NCBI GenBank assembly: GCA_008828725.1
Contig: MEHQ01000140.1
Coordinates: 332,079-396,078, forward strand
DNA: 64,000 nt
Source of the DNA: Saccharina japonica
Lineage: Eukaryota; Sar; Phaeophyceae; Laminariales; Laminariaceae
Reading direction: 5' to 3'
The notes below the pieces were generated by a model. The model was not told where the DNA came from. It ran no database searches and worked only from the letters and a program-made list of their open reading frames with translations. Below, piece by piece: positions 19,746-31,800 of this stretch; the stretch's first letter is position 1; each line of letters begins with the position of its first letter. The translations under genes were made by a program, and so were the position numbers.

Positions 19746-21226
19746 GGGAGAAAGGTTGCCCCGCGACCGTGATGGCCAGTTTTCCGACCTCTTGAGCCCT
19801 ACACTCCGGTGGCGAGGGATGTCGGAGCTTGTATTTTCAAGGTATTTTGGTACGTCACCAAGTGCCCCCCCGTGACGCTTTGTTCGCTTCCAACGACCAG
19901 AGCTCAACTTGATCTGGCGGTTGAAGGTAAATATGACGAGAGAGCAAAACCGCGTCCATCTCGGAAGTCAGAGTGGGAACATGCCATTTAAAGCGCCTTG
20001 CCGACGCGCTCGGACATACCCTCTCCTTTCTGACCGGTGTGCGCCGGCCCTCCGCGTTGTCATCCCCATGGGCGAGAAAAATACAAATAAACAAAAACGT
20101 AGTTAATCGTGGATTGTCATGAACTCTTTCACCCCTTCAAAAAGGGAAAGCGCCCCTCGCACCCTCACATACAACACCCGCCCGTCAATCGCCGTGCAAC
20201 ATGCGACACAACTAGTCCACAACGACCGACAGGGTGCGTAGGGAAACACGACAAATTTCACTCGACACATCTATTATACCCCCCCCCCCCCCCCTCCTCC
20301 TCCCTACTCTCCCAACCCAACGATGAACCCAATTTTTCTACACTATAACTATAATAGAGTGAGTTACTACCCACAACCTCTCCAGGACATGAAACAAACG
20401 AGACAGGTCGAAAAAAGGGCAGGGTAAAAAAATCTCCCCCGAGCCCTTTCCGTTCACCGTCCGAGGCTAGGAGGAACAGACCACCTGACTCATTAACTCA
20501 CGGGTCGCCGAGCGGTGGGCGCCGAACAGCTTCGCGTCTGCAACAGTGCGCCTGCATAGACCACCATTCCATGCACGACACCCACGTGATCGTGGGAGCG
20601 AGCGGGGGTAGGGGCACTTGACTTTCGGTGGTACGCGCGACAAAACCCCCACCCAAAATAATCAAGAGGCCAAAAACGCCCTCGAGGCGGCTTGCGGCAG
20701 GGCGGTTGGGAAAAAACCACCAGATTTTCTACAAACAGGCACCGCCGTCATATACGGCGCATTATTCAGAACGCGCGTGGGTTTTTATCCTTAGCGGAGC
20801 GGGTGGTTTTGTATCCTGCCCTTTCCCGTCTCTGGGCACGATTTCCCCTTCTCCCCGAAGGCCTGAACAGTGTAACGGGACCGAGCGACTCGACGCCTAC
20901 GCCAAGGTCTTCAATACAAATCGTTTACTTTGTACCCCAATCCTGCTCCTTTACCTTCCACCCTACTAATACCCCCGCCTAGAACATTTTAAGAAGAGAA
21001 AAGCATAATTGACGGCGAGCGCCGAGCAAGCTGGCTGGCAGGCAGGCGACAGCGCGCAACAGCCCCCCAGCCCTCCCTGTGCTGGTCGTTTTCTTAAGGA
21101 GCACGCTCGCCCCGCTCCTGCCCCCCCTCCCACTCCTCCCGCCCCAGTTTGTGCTGAGACCAGGCGAGACGCGACGCGGCGAGGCGAGACGGTCGGAAGT
21201 TAAGGATGGGCGTTCGGCCGCGCTGC

Positions 21227-21367
21227 TCAGGCGGCGTTGACCGACTCTTCCATCTGCACGGCGCCTCCCTCCATCTCGCCGTCTTCGACGTCCTCGGCCG
21301 CAAGCGGCGCGTCGTTGACTCCCCCAGAGCGTTCCACCTCGGCCTTTGCGAGGAGGTGGGTCCGAAC
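21227..21367 (-). CDS. recA: recA exon 8 (C-terminal acidic tail)
   Basis: The acceptor GACATATCAG starts [16 protein letters not shown]. The rest ([13 protein letters not shown], ending VNAA and TGA) is strongly acidic, like the regulatory C-terminus of bacterial RecA. Confidence 0.8.
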   Translation of the reverse strand, partial: VRTHLLAKAEVERSGGVNDAPLAAEDVEDGEMEGGAVQMEESVNAA

Positions 21368-21607
21368 CTGATATGTCATGCGCCCACGAGGTGGAGAGAG
21401 AAAAAAAGCAACAACGGCATCGTCAGCAGCAGCAGCAGCAGCAGCAGCAGTAGCAACAGAATAGTAGCAACAGCGTCGACATTAACATCATCAGCAGCAA
21501 CTGCAGCAGCAACAACCAACATCAGCCGCTAGCCAACCAACCCCAGCAACAACAACGAAAACAACAACAGCACAACACCAACAACATCAACAACAAAACA
21601 ACAACAA

Positions 21608-21643
<36 letters not shown>

Positions 21644-22542
21644 ATAACGGCAATGACCGCGACAACAACAACAACAGCAACAAACAACAACAACAGCAAC
21701 AAACAACAACAACAGCAACAAACAACAACAAACAACGCGAGTCGAGGCTCGAGCCTCGCTCAAACGCGAAGCGAAGCGTCTACAGCAGCAGCACCTGGGT
21801 CTGCAGGCTCTCCTTGAAGGCGACGTTTTCCTTGAGGTGCGCGACGGTGTTCAACCGGCCCTGAAATCGTGGAGCACAAGAGGCCGAGCACAAACATGCA
21901 GGTTACGTATTTGGGCACGGCGCGAGCATGGACGGCAGAGGGGGCGCGGATAGGGGGGGGGGGTGGTGAGGTACGGGGCGTGGTGATAAGAGCGGCGAGC
22001 GAAAGGCGTGAGGGAAAAGCCGCTAAAAAACGCGCGGCGCAATCGATACCGGTTGGGCCATCTCATCTTGCCACTGTGCGTTCCAACCGGTTTCGAATGC
22101 GCCGCACTTTTTGGGTGATACAGGACTTAAGGCTACCGACTACCTCGCTGTAAGATGGTATATAGGCTGCCTTCCGATACGCACGAGTACTTCTCGCTTG
22201 TATAGTTATATTGTTGCTTTTCCGTTCAGTACTGGGGGCTGGCAACGACCGCTCGCTCGCCTACGTCCCTGCTCATCTTGCGACACGTTCGGCGAGAAAA
22301 TGTGTGTGTGTGTGGCCGTACAATACACAAAAATACAAAGTAGTCAATCGCGAGGAAAGTAGAAAACGCAACCCACGCAGCTTGCAAAGCTGAGGATCGA
22401 CCGATCGGGAGGATTAACAGCTGACATGTTTCTAGTTGAAAAAAAATAACAAAACACAGGGAACATAAAAAGTTACCTGGTAAAAAAACGGGGGGGGGGG
22501 GGGGGGGGGGGGGGGGGGAGGGGGGGGGGGGGGGGGGGGGGG

Positions 22543-22576
<34 letters not shown>

Positions 22577-24134
22577 GTACTCATTTGTTGCTTGCCTTAG
22601 TAATTTGACCATTGACCACGCATCCCTTTCGAGACGGAGCGGGGGGGGTTGGGCGCATGGACAACGACCACGTCACGTCTCGGCGCTCAGGTGTATTTTT
22701 ACCTGGTGTGAACTAATATTTCAACATTATTATATTGTATAGAAATGGTACCATTGCGTTGTGCAAAAATCCATTTTGACAGTTTATTACCTGGGCAATG
22801 TTTTTGCCGTCGTAGCTGTACCAAGAGCCCTTGCGCGTGAATATGCCGGCGTCCTCGGCGGCGTCTAGGAGGCAGCTGACTGTGTCGATCCCCGTCCCGA
22901 AAAGTATGTCCATCTCCACGATGCGGAAAGGGGGGGCGATCTTGTTCTTCGCCACCTGTTGGACCATAAATTATGATACAGGTAATACATTTGCCATATT
23001 AATTTCATAGTTAGGGGTGGGAAATTAATTTGTTTTAGACGTATGATAGAATTCGACAAAAAGAAAATACGTAGACCAGGTACCTGGTACTTCGTTTATA
23101 CAGTACCAGGTATACCTGGTGCATTGTTCATCGAGAGGAAATAAGTTGACCAAAAAAATCAAAGAAAACTAAAATGAAACAAGAAACAAAAACACGTAAC
23201 ACCAAAACAACCCCAAGAGCAGTGTGAGAGTTAATAAAAAAACGAAAACTACACCACCAAATAATGTACGTCGTGCTGAAACACAACTGAAACTTCGAAA
23301 CAAACAAAAAATAACTGTTTTTTTTTGTTAAATGAACAAATAATACATCGTACACTTATTAATATATTATAGTAGACGTGCCACCGCGATGCCATCCACA
23401 CCCTGGTTGGAAGTTGGAGACGACTATATACACGCCGCAACACAAATTACACACAAACAAAACGCAGAACAACCCAACAACAAGCCAAGGGCTCGAATCG
23501 ACCAAGGTTGCCGAACTTTACCCCTTTCCTCCCCCCACCCCCCCCCGTTGCCTTCAAGATGCAAGCCAAAACCAGTACCGGTATCAAACAACCTACATCC
23601 GTACAGCACATTTTGGCTATAATGTATTATAGACACGCCCTCTCTCTGCCCAATACCGCCACTCCACTCCCGCCTCCGCCCTCACCCCCCGATAACCCCT
23701 TGGTGCAAGCAATGCCAGCCTGGTCGGGGGAAAACCGACGTGCTCCGTCCCGGCATTGTAGGGATGCGAGGGTCTATGGTCATTCGGTCATTCGACTACA
23801 CGGCCATGTATGACATGAGTACCCCCCTGGTCAATGGTCAAATTACTAAGGCAAGCAACAAATGAGTACGCCCCCCCCCCCCCCCCCCCCCTTCTCTCCG
23901 CCTCCTCCCTCACCTTGACCTTGACAGTGATCCCCGAGTTGTCACGAAGAGACTCCTTGCGACGCACGTCCAGTCTCACGCTGGAGTAATACTTGAGCGC
24001 GTTGCCGCCTGTGGTGAGCGAGGGTATGCGAGCGACGCACACGCCGGTTGGCGGGCGGGAAACAAAGTCGGCACGAATAAATTGCAACGTAACTGCTGTT
24101 TCAATATAGAAGAGGGGACGTAACACACTACTCA

Positions 24135-24179
<45 letters not shown>

Positions 24180-25840
24180 TGCTGCTGTTGCTGCTGCTTG
24201 TTTTGCTGTATACAATCAATATCGACCCCCAGCAGCCTGGGGGAAAAAAAGAAGACAACACGAAACACAGGAGCAAGACCTCACAATAACAACAAAAAAG
24301 TTCGGGCTTCTTTTCGTACGTACGGTTTGACTTATCATGACATATTGTTTAACTTGATACAACTTGATAAGACATGCAATGACATGACGCAACACACGGC
24401 ATGACATGACTACCATTGACTTGGCTTGCTTTGACCTGACCTCAACCAACACATGCGAAACGACACATACCAAAAGCAACATGCCAAACGACACATAAGG
24501 AACGACACATGCGGAGCAACAAGGGCCGAGCAACTTCACCGCTTGTGACCTCCACCCGACGAATGCTGAGCGACATATGCGAAACGACACATACGAAACG
24601 ACACATGCGAAACGACACATACGAAACGACACATGCGGAACGACACATGCGGAACGACACATACGAAACGACACATACGAAACGACACATGCGAAACGAC
24701 ACATGCGAACATAACAAGGGCCGGGCGCGCTCGCAAGCTCACCGCTCGTGACCTCCGGGCTGCCGTAGATGACGCCGATCTTGGAGCGCAGTTGGTTGAG
24801 GAACACCACGGTGCACTGTGACTTCGACAGCGACCCCGTCACCTTCCGCATCGCCTGCAAGTCGTGTGCACACATCAGATTACCATCACCATCATCAGGA
24901 TCACACCATATCGCATCGCATGACATGCAGGTCACACCACATTGTACCAGATCACACCACATGACTTATCACCCCACACCACACACCATATCATCTCAGA
25001 TTATGTCAGATCACACCGCACGGCACCATCATCAGGTCACCCCCAAGTCGGGTCACGTAAGACCCAATTGCATCACAGCCACCATGCATCACATCAACAA
25101 CCACCATCAGATCCCAATGCATGCGTCGCTTGCAAGGTCGTTGACATCGTCCCACCATCATCATCAGATCGCATCGCATCGCATCAACATCAGATCACAC
25201 CATCACATCAGCGCATCAGATATAGCTCCCGAACAAAAATCCACGCGCTCGCGGCCGCAACACATCTACAGCCAGACCCTGAAGACACGCACGAAAGGCA
25301 AACAAAGACGTTGCATACATTAAAGATACCAGAGAAACTAATAAAATGTACCAGGCATGTACCAGGCCTGTACTAGGTATTCAAAAAGATCTTGGGGGGA
25401 AGACAAGAGAAGACAACAAATAAGACGCGGAGACCAAGACGCGGAGACCAAACACATAAAAATATACTAAGATAAGAGAATCAAGATAAGAGAAGACAAC
25501 AAATAAGACGCGGAGATCAAACACATTGAAAACATACTGAAAGACACTCCCACTCTGTACGTACGACTGCAATACCTAGATAATCAACTCTCTCACCGCC
25601 ACCACCACCACCACCGCGCTGACCACACATACACACACCAATTCTTCGGCCACAATGCTCATCATTTTCTCGCTCGCACCTTGCTCATGAGGCGCGCCTG
25701 GAGCCCCATCTGCATGTCCGCCATGTCCCCCTCCAGCTCCGCCCGGGGCACAAGCGCCGCGACGCTGTCCACCACAACCATGTCTACCGCATTAGACCGC
25801 ACCAGCTGGTCCACCACGTCCAAAGCCATCTCGCCTGTAA

Positions 25841-25906
<66 letters not shown>

Positions 25907-28785
25907 GCGTACTCATTGTTGCTTGCCTTGTCATTTGACCATTGACACGCATCCCTTTCGAGACGGAGCACCGTTCCTACTCCTTAATAGAGACACCTCC
26001 AACACTTGGGCGCTCATACGTTGTTCTCCATATATTACAAAATAACCTTTCTGCTAATCCTAGTCCCCTTCCTGTTCGCCCCCTTGTGGCCACCATCTAT
26101 CTCCCTAAGATAGCGATCCGTTTTCTCGCTACTATCTAGTGTACCAAACTGTCTCCATGTCACACTCGTCTAGTAGCTTACTGCGGCGACAATGATTCGT
26201 CCATACTAAAAAAAAAAACATAGTGCGGGTACTGTTGCTGGTACTGCTCTGGGTAGGAAAAAACATAGTGCCGGTACTGTTGCTGGTACTGTTCTGGGTA
26301 GGTACACGCTCGTCTAGCGGAAGGAGGCGGGGCGCGGCAGCGCAGAGGCGAGGGCGAAGGTAAGCGCCGTTTCGGTAGTCGACAGGCGGCACCTCTACCA
26401 CCACCACCACTACCACCACCGCCAGTTTCATTTGCAAAATGTTTGCGGCGTCGCAAAGCTCTTCCTCCCTTTTCGCCCTTGCTTATCGTGTCCGCTCGCC
26501 TGCCCTTACGCCCCCCCCCCCCCCCGCCCGTCCTCTGCATCGTAAATGGTGAGGCGTCCTATGGTCATACGCCTGCAGCCATGCATGAGCAATGAGTACA
26601 CCCCTCCCTCATCTCGCCCCTAGTCTTTCCCACGAACAGCCAGCGATCGTACTGAATGTTTACATTTACCCCCTTTCTTCTTCCTCCCTTCCTCAAACTG
26701 CGTGCGAGAGCACCCCACCCCCCCCCCCCTCCAGTCGCGTAAGAATTGTATGTGAATAACATATGCAGGCGCGGCCGCCGCCCGCCGCAACCTCCATGGT
26801 AACAGTATTCATGAGTTGTACGAGGTATAATATATAGTACCTCGATACCAGTTGGACTGCGGTATACAACAGTAGTCACGCCTCCCATTGAAGTCGCATG
26901 TGAGCCTTAATCGCTGCGAACAACACCCCCACCCCTCCCCGCCCTCCTTCCGGTCTCCGTCTCGAAAGAGGTGCGTGGTCAATGGTCAAATGCCCAAGAT
27001 CCAAGCAACAAATGAGCACGCCCCCCCCCCCCTCCCTCTCCCATCACTACAACAATTTCACGGTATATACGCGCCTACGTGCAGGCTGGTACAAGGTGAA
27101 TCCGGTAAAGAAGTTAATAGTATGAAGTTCACGCCGTTTTTCAGCAAATAAGACCCTGAAAAATGCAAAAGTGCTTCTATGAACCCCTGTCGATCCGTTA
27201 CCGGACGACACGGAAAAAAAAAAAAAAAATCAAACGATCATGACAAAAAACAAACAGCAACGAAAAGACAAGAAAAAAAAACCGATATAAAAGGGACAAA
27301 AAAAAACGGATAAAAAAGCAAGAAAAACACTGCTGTACACTACAAAAAACGAACATCACGACAAAAAAAAAGAAGGAAGAAAAAAACCCGCAAAAGGAAA
27401 AAAAAAAAGAAAAAAAAAAAGAAGAGCCAATTAAGCAACACAGACATATGAGTCCCGGCTGCGAGACGAGGCACTGTCGACGTCCACGCAAGCCTTGCTC
27501 CGCGGGTAGCCAGGTCGAGCGCGTGCTCGGCGTCGATGAACGCCGCCACGCGCCCCGTCTTCTGCACCTCAGACAGAGCGTGCAGGGCCAGGGTAGTCTT
27601 TCCCGAGCTTTCGGGGCCGTAAATCTCCACCACGCGGCCCCTGGGGTAACCGCCTCCGAGGGCAAATGTCAGGTCATCCGACCCTGGTTTGCATGGAAGA
27701 GGGGAAAGGGGGAGAAAGAGGCGAGGGGGGGCGGTGTACTTCATTTGCATGCATGGCCGTAGTCGTATGACCCTAGACCCTCGACTATGATCCTGGGGGG
27801 GGGGGGGGGAGTACTCATTTGTTACTTGCCTAAGCCATTTGACCATTTGACCACGCATCCCTTTCGAGACGTAGCACCGAGAGAGAGAGGGGTGGGGGGG
27901 GTGTACTCATATCGTGCACGGCCGTAGTCATATGACCATAGACCCTCGCATCCCTACAATGCCGGGACGGAGCACGTTGGGTTTTCACCAACCAGGCAGA
28001 GGGGGGCGTACTCATTTGTTGTCTGACCGTTGGCGCAACGCCAGCAGCAGCAGCAGCTTGGTTGTTGTAAAGGAGTTTATGTACACCAGGTACGATAATA
28101 CTTGGTACAGCCGTGGGGTGAGTCAGAAAATATTGTGCCCGAGGAGGCCAAAAGCTAACTGCAACCCCCTACAAGCCGTGGAAAAGAGTCAAGGACCGTT
28201 TATACATGAATATGAAGACCAAGCGGTTCTTACCTAAGGCAAAGCTCGTTACTTTTTAGGCCGCTACAGTACAGGACACCTAATAAGAAACAGGAAATCT
28301 GGTCCAGGCTGGATTTCTTATTTGAGAGAGGGTGATTTCTACACTAATCTCAATATAACGACTCCCGATTTTATTATTTTCCTCTAAATCCCAGCCTGGC
28401 TTTCTTCTTAGCCTGTTTCTTATTAGGTGTCCTGTACTGTATGGCGCGGAGTACCTACAGGGTTGATAGTTATACCAGTTATACAAGCTATATCATACCT
28501 CTCTGGGCACAAATGTAAGGACCGTTGGGGTAAGAAAAAATGGAGACCAAATCGGTTCCTAGATTTTCCGCTCATCAGAGTGACACGAGTACCTTAAGTG
28601 TGTGTGTTTTTTTTTGGCTGTAAAAGCACAGTAGTAACGTTTCCTCGCGCCGTTGCCAGTAAAACAAACCAACGTGGGGAGTGAGCGTCCCCCATGATTT
28701 GCAGGAGGCAACACGATGGTACGTACACGTACACGCACACGCACACAAAAAACGTGCCGTCAACAAACAAGTGCATTGAACAGCC

Positions 28786-28852
<67 letters not shown>

Positions 28853-31800
28853 ACAGCAAGATAATTTCACAGCAGCCTTCTCCTCCTCTCCCGGTGCAGT
28901 CTTCACAACCCCAGTCAGGCCAAGAAAAAAACGCTCGAATATACCATGTCCCATAATATAAGAGCGTTTGGATTCAATATTAATACTATTATACAGTAAA
29001 TAAGTACACAAGCGGTACTTATTTCTTCGGACAGAGAGGCACATACATACCTTAGTATACCCCTGGTATATATATACATATACTTCGATATATACATATG
29101 TACTTCGTATAACCCATTCGTCGCAGCATGGAAATAATAAGCCACCGAACAACCGCTCCACACGCGCCGGGCTTCAATTCAACCACAAGACGACGCCTTT
29201 GTCGGCAAAAAAAACTATACCACGTCCTCTTTTTGGGCCGTTTTGATGAGATTCCCCACGCGTCCATGGCGGCCCTCTTCGTACCACACGGGTCACTAAC
29301 AGAAAGCGGCGGTCGGTGCTTCATGGGGTGATGAGAAGCGAGCCAAGACGGGGGTGGGCTGTAGGGACAATGAGGGAGATCGGCCGTCGACGAGCGGGAT
29401 AGATAAGGCTTCCACGTACGATGGGGACTGGAGCCTTTATAGGGGCAGGCAGCTATTATGTATAGCTTGCAGCAGCCGCGGGACGAAGCCAAAAACCTCG
29501 AGAACAAGATAAGCACAAATCCACTAATACCATGTCATGTCATGTCATGTCGTGTCGTCGGTATAATACGGACTCGATAGGTACCAAGTGTCTGGTGGGT
29601 ACGTATCGAGACAGGGGCAGCTTCAGTCGGTGTGCCCTCCTACTGTTGTCCTATAACCCTGTTAGGCTAACCCCTTAAAAAATGGTCCCGCGTATGTGGG
29701 GAAAAACTACTTGGAATTAGTGTAGGATCACTGTTTCAGTTCTGAATGGGTCAAGACCAAAACATAAGAACCGAACAAAAATGGGAGGTGCGGTCTTGCT
29801 TGACCGCATACTTACTTAGAACATACCAGGTAGATATATATTAATAGCAACACGAGCAGTAGAGCAGCAGTAGGTATGATAGCCCCTCTGAACCCCTTAA
29901 GAACTGGTCCCATATATTTGGGGACAAACTACTTGGAATTAGTGTGGCATACTTTTTGTCAGTTCTGAATGGGCTACGGGACCCCTCCCTTATTAAGGGA
30001 CCCCGCGATAAAGGGAAAACGGTATATAAGGGACCTCCAATGTCTGCTCGCCATTTTCGCCCACTAATGAACCGCAAGGGGCCGTTACCAAAACTCTGGA
30101 TAAGGGACGTTAGTATGTGTAATTATAAAATTAAAAAATAACCGCTGTGAGATCGAGGATTTCGTCGAAACTCATCTTTGCTGCAAGCTGGGTGTGATAC
30201 TTCGATTGCGCGTACTCAAGGGTTTTGTATGTCCTCATGCAGGATGCGTATATATATATATAAGAGATCTCCAATCCCGAACGCACTACCTGTAGGGTCC
30301 TTTAACAAGGGCCTCTGCCTACTATAATAACTCTGTACTGTATCACGTTGTGCGATTGCCGTACATACAACCCCTTGCTTGCGTATACCGGGAATCCGGA
30401 CACGGAACTTTATCATTCCCCTCGTATAACCCAGCAGTGCTTCCTTCGTGAGGCTATAACCAACGCTGGAATTGTCATTTCTAAAAAGAGAAAAGAAAGA
30501 AAGAAAGGAAAAAGCCCCACAGCTGCTGTGACATCGAAAAACTCCTCGAAACTCATCTTCGCAAGCTGCGCGGGATGCTTGCACCTCGCGTGCCACTGGC
30601 TGTCATGTCGTCATCCCCCCCCCCCCCCCCTGGAGCCCCAGAGGGGTCCCTATCGATACGGCTAGATATTTTGACCTGACAAAAAAAACTTGTAATACGG
30701 GGGGCCATACGTAGTAAATATTACCAAACATTGTTGGTAAAAAATAGCTAAATGTACCTGGTATAGGTTTTTGAGTATATCTCAGGTCCCCTATTTACCA
30801 CGGCCCCTTTAAAGAGCGGTGTATCACAGGCAAATTTCGCCACGTTTTTTATACTTGGGTGAAAAATTCCGGACACATTTTTTCTCATAAAACCACTGAC
30901 TGACCTGACAACAATTTCTAGCGGTAGCCACATTTTCGGATACATCTCGCCACTGTTTTTTTTCGGACGCGGGGGGGGGGTAACTTTCGCAACATTTTTC
31001 CTAAAACCGTAAGAAAACATACCAGGTATACTGGTAGGAGGCCAATGGGCCCTAAAACGCCATTTCATACCAAATGTAACTTTCTGCGAACTGGGAATAT
31101 CATACATGACATAATTGGCTCCCATACGCGGCAATCTTACGTAATGATTTGTAGTTTGGGCTCAGTGAGGTAATCGGGTGATGAGAAAGTTAATAAATGC
31201 AATAAAATAATATCCTTCATGACGTTATCGCCGCATTTTTTTTTATATTTGGGAAAAACAATCGCCACATTTTTTCATAAAACCACTGACTGACCTGACA
31301 ACAATTTCTAGCGGTAGCCACACTTTCGGATAAATCTCGCCACTGTTTTTTTTGGGCGGCGGTGGTAATATTCGCCACTTTTTTTCATAAAACCGTAAGA
31401 AAACACACCAGGTATATACTGGTACGAGGCCAATGGGCCCTAAAATGCCGTTTCATATCATACCAAGTGTAACTTTCTGCGAACTGGGAATAGCATACAT
31501 GACATAATTGGGACCCATAGGCGGCAATCTTACGTACGTCATGATTTGTAGTTTGGGCTTAGTGAGCTAATCGGGCGATTATAAAATTGATAAACGCAGT
31601 AACATATTATCCTTCATGAGGTTATCGCCGCATTTTTTTTTTTATATTTGGGTAAATTTCGCCACGGTTTTCATAGATAACTAACTACCGACTGATCTGA
31701 CAACAGTTTCTAGAGGTAGGTACATTTTCGTGTAAATCTCGTCACATTTTTTTCTGGGGGGGGGGTTAACTTTCGCCACATTTTTCATAAAACCACAAAA

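Larger units (their letters stand above)
18050..21226. other. Intergenic spacer between the convergent helicase and recA 3' ends
   Basis: About 3.2 kb without a supportable gene. It holds A/B repeats (18440-18635, 18888-18960, 19633-19745) and a poly(C) run at 20280-20294. No polyadenylation signal could be assigned. Confidence 0.6.

Noticed and set aside
21522..21735. Poly-Val/Cys/Leu frames on the minus strand
   Set aside because: They are translations of CAA/CAG repeats in recA intron 7.
22226..22612. Proline-rich minus-strand ORF
   Set aside because: The Pro run is the poly(G) tract of repeat A5.
24216..24962. 248-codon minus-strand frame containing recA exon 4
   Set aside because: Only 24743-24854 is RecA. 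The rest reads through the CGACACATACGAAA minisatellite ([10 protein letters not shown] repeats).
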